In this document: piece by piece, positions 24,901 through 34,109 of the stretch | How positions within the stretch are numbered: position 1 is the stretch's first letter | Layout of the letters: every line of letters begins with the position of its first letter | Origin: Nitrospirota bacterium | Lineage (GTDB): Bacteria > Nitrospirota > Thermodesulfovibrionia > Thermodesulfovibrionales > UBA9159 | Assembly (NCBI GenBank): GCA_023475105.1 | Contig: JAMCWJ010000095.1 | Span: forward strand, 1 to 60,032 | Length of the DNA stretch: 60,032 nucleotides | Direction: 5' to 3' | Position numbers and translations under genes: made by a program | Notes under the pieces: generated by a model | What the model saw: only the letters and a program-made list of their open reading frames with translations | Told to the model about the DNA's origin: nothing | Databases searched by the model: none

Positions 24901-25122
24901 ATGATCGGGGTCGCCTTCCGTGTTCACCACCTTGCCCCCTGCACTGTATACGATAAGCCCGCAGCCGACAGAGCAGTAAGGACAGACAGAGTAGGACTCC
25001 TTTGCGTTCTTGATGCGCAGCGTCTGCGCGTACGCCTTGACAGGGTCCAGGTTCACCCCCAAAGACCCGAGTACCAGCGTTCCCCCTGAAAGCTTCAGGA
25101 AATTCCGGCGAGATACGTTCAT
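21961..25122 (-). CDS. fdhA: Formate dehydrogenase catalytic subunit, selenocysteine-containing
   Basis: 1,053 residues when the TGA at 24517-24519 is read through as selenocysteine (residue 202). The context EHQARI-U-HSATVAALGESFGRG is that of FDH-N-type enzymes. A Tat signal (SRRNFLKLSGG) gives periplasmic location. A [4Fe-4S] motif CPYCSVGCG follows at about 44-52. Molybdopterin-binding motifs continue to the end (VILVMGSNPAENHP, TAFAMGWTQH-like YAMGWTQHT, SEHWQTGVLTRHQPW). It oxidises formate to CO2 and feeds quinone through FdhBC. It is first gene of the operon. Confidence 0.95.
24498..24512 (-). promoter_or_regulatory. Candidate fdhA SECIS hairpin
   Basis: A perfect inverted repeat (CCGCAA, 3-base loop, TTGCGG) starts 4 bases after the Sec TGA on the coding strand. 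Bacterial SECIS elements lie directly 3' of the TGA and are part of the coding sequence. The exact fold is not computed. Confidence 0.5.
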
Positions 25123-25251
25123 ATGCCCTCCTCCTCGTTGCTTATGAGGTCTCGTGCGAAAAACCCATAAGCTACGTAGTCAACAAGAATCGTCCAAGGA
25201 TAAGTAATCGCATTCGTGTGTAAGGACAGATGTCGCGTAGGGAAAAATGTC

Positions 25252-25279
25252 GCACTTCTCGAATGTAATATTCAAGTGC
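25252..25279. promoter_or_regulatory. Palindrome upstream of fdhA
   Basis: An interrupted palindrome, GCACTT...GAAT...ATTC...AAGTGC, lies 130 bases ahead of the fdhA start and 46 bases past the fusA-like stop. It could be an operator for the formate dehydrogenase operon or a weak terminator stem for the upstream gene. I found no clean sigma-54 or sigma-70 promoter here. Confidence 0.35.
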
Positions 25280-25324
25280 CGCATGGGGTATTTGAAAAAA
25301 TTATAGATTCATTTAGAAAACATG

Positions 25325-27421
25325 TCAAGCGTTTTCTTCGGTCTTCTTTGCCTCCTTCTCTGCGACTATCTTCTGTGCGATATGGCCGGGCACTTCTTCG
25401 TAGTGAGAGAACTCCATCGAATAGAGCCCTCTTCCGGAAGTGAGGCTCTGGAGCTGGTTCGCGTAGGTCAACATCTCGGACATCGGTACGAGGGCCATTA
25501 TTTTCTGATTCCCCCCTGCCTGAGGTTCCACTCCCTGGACTTTTCCCCTCTTGGAATTCAGGTCGCCGATCACGGCGCCCAGGGTATCGTCGGGAATCGT
25601 GACTTCCACTTTCATGATAGGTTCGAGAAGAACGGGCCTCGCCTCGAGAAAGGCTTTCTTCAGCGCCATCGAGCCCGCTATCTTAAATGCCATTTCAGAG
25701 GAGTCGACGGAATGGTATGAGCCGTCGTACAGGGTGACTTTCATGTCGATCACCGGATACCCTGCGATAATCCCCTCCTTCATTGTCTCGACGACCCCCT
25801 TTTCGACGGCTGGTCTGTACTGCTGCGGGATCACGCCGCCCACGATCTTGTCGTTGAATTCGTATCCGGCGCCCCTCGGCAGGGGCTCTATCTCGATCCA
25901 GCAGTCGCCGTATTGCCCCCTGCCGCCCGACTGTTTCTTGTACCGGCCCTGCGCCTTTGAAGACGCCTTGATCGTCTCGCGATAGGGTATTTTCGGGGTC
26001 TTCATCAGCACTTCGACGCCGAATTTCCGTTTCAGCCTTTCGAGGGTCACTTCGAGATGGACCTGTCCCATTCCGGAGAGGAGCATTTCCTTAGTCTCTT
26101 CATCCCTGTGGAACCTGAGGGTCGGGTCTTCTTCGAGTATCCGCTGCAGTCCGGAGCTGACTTTCTCTTCATCCCCCTTGCTCTTCGGGGCGATCGCGTA
26201 GGAAATGATCGGTTCCGCGAACCTGACCTTTTCAAAAACAACAGGGTCGCCTTCCTCGCAAAGGGTGTCTCCGGTACTCGTTTCCTTCAGCTTTGCAACG
26301 GAGCCGATTTCACCCGGGCCGAGCAGCTGGGCCGGGACCTGCTTCTTGCCGAGGAGGTAAAAGACCTGTCCGATCCTCTCCTTCGTTCCCGCGGTGCTGT
26401 TCAATACGGTCGAGTCCGCCTTGAGCGTTCCCGAATAGACCCTGAAGAGGGAAAGCTTGCCCGCATAGGGATCCGCGATCGTCTTGAACACGTACGCCGA
26501 GAAGGGCTCCGCATCGTCTACCTTCCTTTCGATCTCTTTTCCGTCTTTCGGATTCTTCCCCCTGACCGGGGATATCCTCGCCATTTCGGCGGGTGAGGGC
26601 AGGCACAGGAGCACGGCCTCGAGGAGGCGAGATACACCGATAGTCTTTGTCGCCGCTCCGCACGCAACAGGGATAAACCTGCGCGTGAGGGAGCCTTCCT
26701 TGATCCCCTTGAGGATCTCGTCCTGGGTCAGTACTCCGCCCTCGAGGTATCTTTCGAGAAGGGCATCGTCCGACTCCGCGATCTTCTCGACCAGCTTCTT
26801 TCTGTATCTCTCCGCTTCTTCGCGGAATTCGACGGGTATTTCGTCTTCCGTCTCTTTGCCGCTTCTGGCCCTGAACGCCTTCATGGCGACGATGTCGATA
26901 ACCCCGGAAAAGGTCTCTCCGGACCCTATCGGGATGAGAAGCGGCACCGCTTCAGAATCGAAGGACTTCTCTATTTCCGCAAGGGCCATGGAGAAATTTG
27001 CGTTTTCCTTGTCCATTTTGTTGATAAAGACGATTCTGGGGATTTCGTATTCGCAGGCATACTTCCAGATCTTTTCCGTCTCTGCCTTTACCCCCGACAG
27101 GGCGCTTACGATTACCACAGCCCCATCGGCAGCTTTCAGACATCCCCTCGTGTCCTCGATAAAGTTGATGAATCCGGGAGTGTCGATCAGATTGATGCGG
27201 CAACCGCTCCAGCTGCCGAAGCCGAGGGAGGAAGAGATGCTTATATTCCGTCCAATCTCCTCCGGTTCGAAGTCCGTCGTGGAAGTTCCGTTGTCGACCG
27301 ACCCCAATCGGTCGATCGAGCCGGAGACAAAGAGCAGCGCTTCCGTGAGAGACGTCTTGCCTGCCCCTCCGTGGGCAATCACCGCAACATTGCGAATCTT
27401 CTGCACGTCAAAATTAGCCAT
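25325..27421 (-). CDS. Elongation factor G-like GTPase
   Basis: 698 residues, five-domain EF-G architecture. The P-loop is AHGGAGKTSL instead of AHIDAGKTT, the signature of the EF-G-like (FusA2) branch. G3 is DTPGFINF and G4 is INKMDKEN. The domain IV/V region includes GGVIPQQYRPAVEKG and ends in a Lys/Glu-rich tail. Its role is probably translocation- or ribosome-rescue-related rather than that of the main factor. Confidence 0.9.
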   Translation of the reverse strand: MANFDVQKIRNVAVIAHGGAGKTSLTEALLFVSGSIDRLGSVDNGTSTTDFEPEEIGRNISISSSLGFGSWSGCRINLIDTPGFINFIEDTRGCLKAADGAVVIVSALSGVKAETEKIWKYACEYEIPRIVFINKMDKENANFSMALAEIEKSFDSEAVPLLIPIGSGETFSGVIDIVAMKAFRARSGKETEDEIPVEFREEAERYRKKLVEKIAESDDALLERYLEGGVLTQDEILKGIKEGSLTRRFIPVACGAATKTIGVSRLLEAVLLCLPSPAEMARISPVRGKNPKDGKEIERKVDDAEPFSAYVFKTIADPYAGKLSLFRVYSGTLKADSTVLNSTAGTKERIGQVFYLLGKKQVPAQLLGPGEIGSVAKLKETSTGDTLCEEGDPVVFEKVRFAEPIISYAIAPKSKGDEEKVSSGLQRILEEDPTLRFHRDEETKEMLLSGMGQVHLEVTLERLKRKFGVEVLMKTPKIPYRETIKASSKAQGRYKKQSGGRGQYGDCWIEIEPLPRGAGYEFNDKIVGGVIPQQYRPAVEKGVVETMKEGIIAGYPVIDMKVTLYDGSYHSVDSSEMAFKIAGSMALKKAFLEARPVLLEPIMKVEVTIPDDTLGAVIGDLNSKRGKVQGVEPQAGGNQKIMALVPMSEMLTYANQLQSLTSGRGLYSMEFSHYEEVPGHIAQKIVAEKEAKKTEENA

Positions 27422-27447
27422 GGATTCCCCCCTAAGATTTTATTTGT

Positions 27448-27870
27448 CTACTCGATGATTTCCTCTATGACCGGTTTGTACTCCGGTTTTTTTTGGACCC
27501 GCATACTCCAGAGTTTCACCAGGATGAAGGAGACGAAGAAAGCGCCGAATCCGAAGATCGCGGAAACGAGATCGGGGTCCATGGCGGGGAAGAAACGGCT
27601 GAAGACCTCCTTGCCTGCAACCGCGCCCGCGATCAAAGCGAGGGCCGGCAGCCCGTACGCGATGACCGACCCCTTCAGATACGCATAGGGCTTCAGCGTC
27701 ACTCTTACCTTCTGGCCCTCCCTGGCCTTCACTAGGTTGACCGCCTCGATCTCCGCCCCTGAATCGGTGACCTTGCATCCCGCTGCGCACTGTTCGCAGG
27801 TGGATTTTCTTTCGACAGAAACGAGGGCAAAGATGCCCTCGACGCTCTTCACAATGCCTATCTCATCCAT
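27448..27870 (-). CDS. rseC: RseC/SoxR-reducing-system family membrane protein
   Basis: 140 residues. An N-terminal soluble domain has the conserved Cys set CEQCAAGC, followed by two transmembrane helices (about 68-88 and 100-120). RseC-type proteins act with Rnf-like complexes or envelope-stress regulation. It lies between panD and fusA2 in a minus-strand run with short gaps. Confidence 0.82.
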   Translation of the reverse strand: MDEIGIVKSVEGIFALVSVERKSTCEQCAAGCKVTDSGAEIEAVNLVKAREGQKVRVTLKPYAYLKGSVIAYGLPALALIAGAVAGKEVFSRFFPAMDPDLVSAIFGFGAFFVSFILVKLWSMRVQKKPEYKPVIEEIIE

Positions 27871-27887
27871 AACGGCAAGACCCTCCG

Positions 27888-28238
27888 CTATCGAATGATC
27901 CGGTTGCCAGCATCGAGATGCACGATTCTGGGCCTGAAATCCTTCAGGGCGGTATCGTCAAGATACCCGTAACAGAAAATAATCACCCTGTCTCCCACCA
28001 TCCCTTTCCTCGCGGTAGGACCGTTGAGACATATCTTTCCGCTCCCCGGTTCTCCGGGGATCGCGTAGGTCTCGAACCTCTCGCCGTTGTTCATGTTGCT
28101 CACCATTACCATCTCATAAGGGGATATCCCCACTTCCTTCAGCAGGTCCTCATCAATGGTGATACTGCCCTCGTATTCGAGGTTCGCTTCGGTCACGGTG
28201 GCAATATGAATCTTTCCTTTAAGCATGCATCGCAACAT
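27888..28238 (-). CDS. panD: Aspartate 1-decarboxylase proenzyme
   Basis: 116 residues. Self-cleavage site Gly24-Ser25 (YEGSITID), producing the pyruvoyl group. The GERFETYAIPG and NGPTARKGMVGD motifs are intact. It makes beta-alanine for pantothenate and CoA. Confidence 0.96.
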   Translation of the reverse strand: MLRCMLKGKIHIATVTEANLEYEGSITIDEDLLKEVGISPYEMVMVSNMNNGERFETYAIPGEPGSGKICLNGPTARKGMVGDRVIIFCYGYLDDTALKDFRPRIVHLDAGNRIIR

Positions 28239-28249
28239 AGGCGCTCCTG

Positions 28250-28534
28250 CTATTCTATGATCTTCGGCACCCGGTAGAAACCCTCCGCCCGTTCCGGGGC
28301 GTTCATGAGCGCTTCCGCGGTGACGAGAGAAGGGCGCAGGGCGTCGTCGCGCATCACATTATCGAGCGTGAGCACGTGCGAGGTCGGTTCGACTCCCGTG
28401 GTATCGAGTTCGTTCAGCTTTTCGACATAGAGAAGGATACTGGTGAGCTGCGGGCTGAATTTCGCCGTTTCCTCCTCCGTGAGGCCGAGCCTTGCGAGAT
28501 GCGCAATATGTTCGACGTCAATCTTCATATTCAT
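28250..28534 (-). CDS. gatC: Asp/Glu-tRNA(Asn/Gln) amidotransferase subunit C
   Basis: 94 residues with the family pattern VEHIAHLARLGLTEEE near the N-terminus and DNVMRDDALRPSL later. It stabilises GatA in the transamidosome. The ATG at 28534 follows the helicase stop by 8 bases. Sequence further upstream in this frame belongs to the helicase in another frame. gatA and gatB are not in this window. Confidence 0.9.
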   Translation of the reverse strand: MNMKIDVEHIAHLARLGLTEEETAKFSPQLTSILLYVEKLNELDTTGVEPTSHVLTLDNVMRDDALRPSLVTAEALMNAPERAEGFYRVPKIIE

Positions 28535-28542
28535 CGTATGGG

Positions 28543-30648
28543 TCAGATTTTTTCGAGATTGGCGAATCTGAGGACAAGTTTCTTGATCCCTATGTTCGGA
28601 AAGTTTACCATCACTTTCTGTTCCTCGCCGTCGCCGTAGCAATCCCTCACGACCCCCACCCCCCACTTCGGGTGCCTCACCCTGCAGCCGGCAACATAGG
28701 GGAAGGCCGGTTTTTTTGAATCCGAACCCGGCCTGACCGCACGGGAGACCTGGGGCGCCTTAGTCTTCTCTATCCAGCAACAGCATTTCTTCGGTATGTC
28801 TGCGAGGAAGCGCGACGCCTGCTGGTCCTGGAACTTTGCGTACAATTTCCTCCTGCTTGCGCCGGTAAACCAGAGTATCTCCTTTGCCCTGGTCATTCCT
28901 ACATAAAAGAGACGGCGTTCCTCGCTCACCTCGTCCTGGTTATCGAGGGCCTTGAAATAGGGAAGCACCCCCTCTTCAAGACCGGTGATGAAGACCACCG
29001 GAAACTCGAGGCCCTTTGCGCCGTGGAGCGTCATGAGGCTCACGGACTTGTCCTTGGCGGGTTCATCGAGGCCGGAGAAAAGGGATACTCTGTCGATAAA
29101 GTCTCTCAGGTCCGTTTCATGGGAAGACGCGATCAACGCCTCTATGTTCTCCGCTCTCTCCACGTCGACGCACTCGCGGTATCCCGATTTTTCGACAATA
29201 TCACGCATCAGGTCGGCGGCGGTCCTGTACTTCCTGGACGCGAGCTGTTCGATGACCTGTATGAATCCTTCGAGTTTTTCTTTTACCGCAGAGGTGACGC
29301 CGTTCGCCTTGACCGCGGACCTGATCACCTCGAAGAGACTCAGGGACTTCTTTTTGGCTTCATTCTCCATCTTCGAAAGCGTTGCAGCGCCGATTCCCCT
29401 CGGCGGACTATTCACAACCCTTCTCAGGCTCACATTGTCACTGCGATTCAGGACAAGACGCATATAGGCGATGATGTCCTTTACCTCTTTCCTCTGATAA
29501 AAGCTTATTGCCCCAACGATATGATAAGGGATCGCTTCGTCTCTCAATGCTTCTTCGACCGACCGCGACTGCATATTAATCCGGTACAGCACCGCAAAAT
29601 CATTGAACTCGTATTCCCCTTTCAGGTAGAGTTCCTTGATCGTTTTTGCCACGTGCCTCGCCTCTTCCTCTTCATCGGCGAGCCAGCAGTGAAATACCTG
29701 CTCTCCGCCCTGCCTTCCCGACCAGAGCTTCTTCGGCTTGCGTGTGGGATTTTTCGAGATCACCGCATATGCCACGTCCAGTATGTTCTGAGTGGAACGG
29801 TAGTTCTGTTCGAGGCGCATCACCTTCGCGCCCGGGAAATCTTTTTCGAACCGGTACACGTTATTCACGTCGGCTCCCCTGAACCGGTAAATGCTCTGGT
29901 CGTCGTCCCCGACAACCGAGATGTTCCGGCCGCCGGAGCCGAGCTGCCTGAGAAGCCGGTACTGCGCGTAGTTCGTGTCCTGAAATTCATCGACTAGTAT
30001 GTAGGCGAAGCGTTCCCGGTACTTTTCGAGGATCTCGGGTTTTTTTTCGAAAAGCGTTACGGTGAGACCGAGGAGATCGTCAAAGTCCAGGGCGTTGCAT
30101 CTCTTCAGCTCGCTTTGATACCGCAGGTACACCTTTGCGAGCTTCTCGTCGAAGCCGAAGCCGTCACCGGTGGAAAGGAATTCCTCCGGTCCTATAAGAG
30201 AAGACTTCAGGGAGCTTATTTTCGCCGCGACGCCTTTATACAAGGCCTCATGAAACCTGAATTCCCTCAGGATGTGGCGTATGAGGGTGCACTGATCGTC
30301 CTCGTCATATATCGAAAAATCGGTCTTGTAGCCCAGCGGGCGTATTTCCTTTCTGAGCAGTCTGCTGCACTGTGAGTGGAATGTCCCGATCCATGAATCG
30401 CCGATATCCTTTCCCGTCAGCGAAAGGACTCTCTCCCTCATCTCTTTCGACGCCTTGTTCGTGAAGGTCAGGGCGAGTATTGAGGAGGCAGGAAATTTCT
30501 TTGCTTTGAGGAGATAGGCGAATTTGTGGGCGACAACCTTTGTCTTTCCACTTCCGGCACACGCGAGAATAAGAAGAGGGCCTTCCGTATAGAGAAGCGC
30601 TTCGCGCTGCTGGGGATTAAGGCATTCCAATAAACTTTCCTTTGACAT
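28543..30648 (-). CDS. UvrD/PcrA-type DNA helicase
   Basis: 701 residues, superfamily 1A 3'-5' helicase. Visible motifs are NPQQREALLY (Q), ACAGSGKT (I), FQDTNYAQYRLL (II), GDDDQSIYRFRGAD (III), LEQNYRST (IV), TLHGAKGLEF (V) and VGMTRAKE (VI). It ends in a short Tudor-like tail that includes the KWGVGVVRDCYGDGEE strand pair. Repair and replication-conflict role. AAGGAG is six bases before the ATG at 30648. Confidence 0.95.
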   Translation of the reverse strand: MSKESLLECLNPQQREALLYTEGPLLILACAGSGKTKVVAHKFAYLLKAKKFPASSILALTFTNKASKEMRERVLSLTGKDIGDSWIGTFHSQCSRLLRKEIRPLGYKTDFSIYDEDDQCTLIRHILREFRFHEALYKGVAAKISSLKSSLIGPEEFLSTGDGFGFDEKLAKVYLRYQSELKRCNALDFDDLLGLTVTLFEKKPEILEKYRERFAYILVDEFQDTNYAQYRLLRQLGSGGRNISVVGDDDQSIYRFRGADVNNVYRFEKDFPGAKVMRLEQNYRSTQNILDVAYAVISKNPTRKPKKLWSGRQGGEQVFHCWLADEEEEARHVAKTIKELYLKGEYEFNDFAVLYRINMQSRSVEEALRDEAIPYHIVGAISFYQRKEVKDIIAYMRLVLNRSDNVSLRRVVNSPPRGIGAATLSKMENEAKKKSLSLFEVIRSAVKANGVTSAVKEKLEGFIQVIEQLASRKYRTAADLMRDIVEKSGYRECVDVERAENIEALIASSHETDLRDFIDRVSLFSGLDEPAKDKSVSLMTLHGAKGLEFPVVFITGLEEGVLPYFKALDNQDEVSEERRLFYVGMTRAKEILWFTGASRRKLYAKFQDQQASRFLADIPKKCCCWIEKTKAPQVSRAVRPGSDSKKPAFPYVAGCRVRHPKWGVGVVRDCYGDGEEQKVMVNFPNIGIKKLVLRFANLEKI

Positions 30649-30787
30649 CTCTGCTCCTTTGTATACTAACAAAACCCGTGTCTGCGCGTCAAAGAAAGAA
30701 GCGACGGGCGATACGCAATGAGTACCGTGGAGAGCGAAAAGGAAGCGACAAAAAGATACCCGTCGCGCGTTGCCTGGTACCGTCCCT

Positions 30788-32614
30788 TTACTCGACTGTG
30801 ACGCTTTTTGCCAGATTCCTCGGCTGGTCGACATCACAGCCTCTCAATATACCTATATGATAAGCAAGAAGCTGCAGAGGCACCACGAGCAGAATCGTCG
30901 AGAGATAGGGGTTGGAATCGGGGACGGAGAAACAATAGTCCGACAGCTCGGACACTACCGTATCTCCCCTCTGAACCAACGAAAAGATCTTACCCCCCCT
31001 GCTTTTCACTTCTTGCATATTTGAGATGATTTTTTCATGGAGCGGACCCTTCGGGGCCAGGAAGACGACCGGAAGATCTTCATCGACGAGCGCTATCGGA
31101 CCGTGCTTCATCTCACCGGCCGGATATCCCTCCGCATGGATATACGTTATTTCCTTGAGTTTCAGGGCCCCTTCAAGGGCGATAGGATAGTGCATGCCTC
31201 TGCCGAGGTAGAGAAAGTCCTCCGCCCTGAAGAGTTCTTTTGCAATGCCTTCTATCTCCTCGCTGCTGCCGAGCAGCTGTTCGATTTTGTCCGGCAGGGA
31301 CAGGAGCTCCTGCTGCAGCCCGCTCGCGGCCTCCCCGGTCATGCGCCCCCGTGCGAGGGCGACGGCAAGGGCAAAGAGATACAGGGAGGTTATCTGCGAG
31401 GTGAACGCCTTGGTAGAAGCGACGCCTATCTCCGGTCCCGAATGGGTATAGAAGACCGCATCGGCCTCCCTTGCGGAAGTACTGCCTACGACATTGCATA
31501 TGCTCAGGACCTTTGCTCCCAGTCTTCTGGCCTCTCTCTGGACCGCCAGGGTGTCCGCGGTCTCTCCGGACTGCGTGATCGCGATGAGAAGATCGCCCGC
31601 AGCGATGAGCGGATTCCTGTATCTGAACTCCGAGGCGATGTCGACTTCCACCGGCACCCGCGCGACTTCTTCGATACAATACTTTCCTACCAGGGCCGCG
31701 TGCCACGAGGTGCCGCAGGCAACGATGTAGATTTTTCCGAAGGTCCTGATCTCTTCTTCGGAAAGACCGAACTCTTCCAGATTTACCTCACCCGTTTCGA
31801 CGGTGAACCTTCCCCTGAGGGTGTCGGCGACGGCCCTTGGTTGTTCGTAGATCTCTTTCAGCATGAAGTGCTTGTAACCGCCTTTTTCCGCCATGGAGGG
31901 ACTCCACGGAATCGAGACGATCTCTTTCCGTATCGGCTCTCCTTCCATGGTGGTGATCATGACTCCGTCCTCGGTCATCACGACCATCTCCCCGTCGTCC
32001 AGGTAGATCACGTCCTTGGAATGATTGAAGAATGCGGGCACATCCGAGGCGACGAAATACTCTCCCTGTCCGAGGCCGACGCAGAGAGGACTGTCTTTTT
32101 TCACTCCTACGATCTTTCCCTCTTCTTTTTCGTGTATCGCAGCGAGGGCATAGGCGCCCTTCACGTTCTTCAGCGCATGGCGCACCGCCTCTTCCAAAGG
32201 ATAGTCCTCGGCATACCTATGGATGAGATGGCAAATCACTTCGGTATCCGTGTCGGAAGTGAAGATATAGCCTTCCGCAGCGAGGTTCCTCTTGAGTTCG
32301 AGGTAATTCTCGATAATGCCGTTGTGCACAAGCACGACACCGTCAGACCTGTGAGGATGGGCGTTTTGCTCGGAAGGCCTGCCGTGGGTCGCCCAGCGTG
32401 TATGACCGATGGCCGTTCGGCTCACAGGCGTCCCGGCCTCGAAAAGGGTAAGGAGGTCCTTGACCTTGCCCTCACGCCTTCTGATCTCTATCGCCCCTCC
32501 GGAAAAAAAGGCTATCCCTGCAGAATCGTAGCCCCTGTATTCGAGGCGCTTGAGCCCCTCGAGCACCACCGAGATGGCGTCCTTCCTTCCCGTATATCCG
32601 ATTATTCCGCACAT
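30788..32614 (-). CDS. glmS: Glucosamine-fructose-6-phosphate aminotransferase
   Basis: 608 residues. It starts MCGIIGYTG with the N-terminal Cys nucleophile, the glutaminase domain has RWATHG, and two SIS domains follow (ACGTSWHAAL, ITQSGETADT), ending DQPRNLAKSVTVE. It makes glucosamine-6-phosphate for peptidoglycan and lipid A, together with glmU next door. No glmS-ribozyme-like leader is obvious. Confidence 0.97.
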   Translation of the reverse strand: MCGIIGYTGRKDAISVVLEGLKRLEYRGYDSAGIAFFSGGAIEIRRREGKVKDLLTLFEAGTPVSRTAIGHTRWATHGRPSEQNAHPHRSDGVVLVHNGIIENYLELKRNLAAEGYIFTSDTDTEVICHLIHRYAEDYPLEEAVRHALKNVKGAYALAAIHEKEEGKIVGVKKDSPLCVGLGQGEYFVASDVPAFFNHSKDVIYLDDGEMVVMTEDGVMITTMEGEPIRKEIVSIPWSPSMAEKGGYKHFMLKEIYEQPRAVADTLRGRFTVETGEVNLEEFGLSEEEIRTFGKIYIVACGTSWHAALVGKYCIEEVARVPVEVDIASEFRYRNPLIAAGDLLIAITQSGETADTLAVQREARRLGAKVLSICNVVGSTSAREADAVFYTHSGPEIGVASTKAFTSQITSLYLFALAVALARGRMTGEAASGLQQELLSLPDKIEQLLGSSEEIEGIAKELFRAEDFLYLGRGMHYPIALEGALKLKEITYIHAEGYPAGEMKHGPIALVDEDLPVVFLAPKGPLHEKIISNMQEVKSRGGKIFSLVQRGDTVVSELSDYCFSVPDSNPYLSTILLVVPLQLLAYHIGILRGCDVDQPRNLAKSVTVE

Positions 32615-32615
32615 A

Positions 32616-32664
32616 ACAGCAGTCAGAAGACGGTAGACAGCAATCAGCAGACAGCAGTCAGCAG
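32616..32664. repeat. CAG-rich imperfect short repeat between glmS and glmU
   Basis: Imperfect copies of CAGCAGTCAG / AGACAGCA run through this 50-base gap. No gene or terminator is seen in it. Confidence 0.5.
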
Positions 32665-32696
32665 AAAAAACGAGTCTTTTCGCCTACCGATACTCG

Positions 32697-34109
32697 CTAC
32701 CTTCTTTTCCCTCCTTTGGTCTTGAACTTCATACTCCGAACTTTCAACTTTCTTTTCAACGTCCATCCCTCGATATTCAGCTGTTTCACCCTGCTCAGCG
32801 CGAGAGAGCAGGGAGGAACATCCTCCGTTATCGTCGCGCCTGCCCCGACGTATGCCCCTGCCCCGACCCGCACGGGCGCGACAAGCTGCGTGTCGCTGCC
32901 GATAAAAACACCGTCGCCTATCTCCGTGGCATGCTTCCTCACTCCGTCATAGTTGCAGGTAATCGTGCCGGCGCCGATATTCACGTTCTTCCCGATCACC
33001 GCGTCTCCGAGGTAACTCAGGTGGGACGCCTTGCTCGCCTTCCCGACGGTCGTATTCTTGAGCTCCACGAAGTTGCCGATCTTCGCATTCTCCCCGATTT
33101 CGGAGCCGGGCCTTATGCGGGCGAAGGGGCCGACCGACACCCTGTCCCCAACCCGGGAGTCCTCTATGACGGTCGAATCCTTTATGACGACACCCCCCCC
33201 TATCACGCTGTTCCGGATCCTCACATTGGGGTAGATGAGGGAATTCCTCCCTATCCGGGTATTCCCCTCGAGGTGGACGTTCGGATAAATCGTGGTCTCC
33301 CTCCCTATCGAGACATCGGGATGGATGAATACCGAGCCGGCGTCGAGGACATTGACTCCGCGCCCGATCCACTTGTCGATGATGCGTTTTCTCAGCGCCT
33401 GCGACGCCCTGTACAGTTCTTCCCTCGTATTCACCCCCATGAATTCCTCTTCCTCGCCTATGCAGTAGGCCGCGGCCTTCAGTCCGCGTTCCGAGGCGGC
33501 GCCGACAAGGTCAGTGAGATAAAACTCGCCTTTCGCTTTGTTCATGGGTATTCCGTCCACGAGTTCGAGGGCATTACGTCCGAGCGCGTAGACGCCGCTG
33601 TTCACCTCGTCGATGCGCAGCTGAACCGGGTCGGCATCTCTCTGTTCCACGATCGAAAGGAGGCGTCCGGTCCTGTCCCTCACAATCCTGCCGTAAGCGC
33701 CGGGATTCTTCGCGCGGAAAGAGAGTACGGAGACCTCATTCGTGTTTTTCCTGTGTAGACTGAGGAATCTCCTGAGCGTTTCGGCGCCCAGCAGGGGGGT
33801 GTCCCCGCTCAGCACGACGGTCAGGTCCCTGAAGTCTCCGAGGGCCGGCTTTGCGCACCGGAGCGCATGACCCGTCCCTTTCGCCTCCTTCTGCAGCGCA
33901 TAGACGCCGCCCTCGCATTCAATCGCATCCCGTATCAATTCCCGTTGCTTTCCGACGACAAGCACGATCCTGTCAGGCCGCAGTTTTCGGGCTGCATTGA
34001 CGACCGCCTGGAGCATCGGGATTCCGCATACTTTGTGCAGCACCTTCGGAAGGTCCGACTTCATTCTCGTCCCGAGGCCTGCAGCAAGGATAACGCAGGA
34101 AAGACTCAT
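32697..34109 (-). CDS. glmU: Bifunctional GlcNAc-1-P uridyltransferase / GlcN-1-P acetyltransferase
   Basis: 470 residues. The N-terminal pyrophosphorylase domain has LAAGLGTRMKSDLPKVLH and SGDTPLL. The C-terminal left-handed beta-helix shows hexapeptide repeats, then SHLSYLGDAVIGKNVNIGAG and ITCNYDG. A basic tail follows. It gives UDP-GlcNAc. The start ATG overlaps the DUF502 stop (ATGA). Confidence 0.96.
   Translation of the reverse strand: MSLSCVILAAGLGTRMKSDLPKVLHKVCGIPMLQAVVNAARKLRPDRIVLVVGKQRELIRDAIECEGGVYALQKEAKGTGHALRCAKPALGDFRDLTVVLSGDTPLLGAETLRRFLSLHRKNTNEVSVLSFRAKNPGAYGRIVRDRTGRLLSIVEQRDADPVQLRIDEVNSGVYALGRNALELVDGIPMNKAKGEFYLTDLVGAASERGLKAAAYCIGEEEEFMGVNTREELYRASQALRKRIIDKWIGRGVNVLDAGSVFIHPDVSIGRETTIYPNVHLEGNTRIGRNSLIYPNVRIRNSVIGGGVVIKDSTVIEDSRVGDRVSVGPFARIRPGSEIGENAKIGNFVELKNTTVGKASKASHLSYLGDAVIGKNVNIGAGTITCNYDGVRKHATEIGDGVFIGSDTQLVAPVRVGAGAYVGAGATITEDVPPCSLALSRVKQLNIEGWTLKRKLKVRSMKFKTKGGKRR

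Noticed and set aside
25123-25324. Sigma-54 promoter upstream of fdhA
   Set aside because: A GGCAC element is present on the minus strand, but no GC follows at the required distance.
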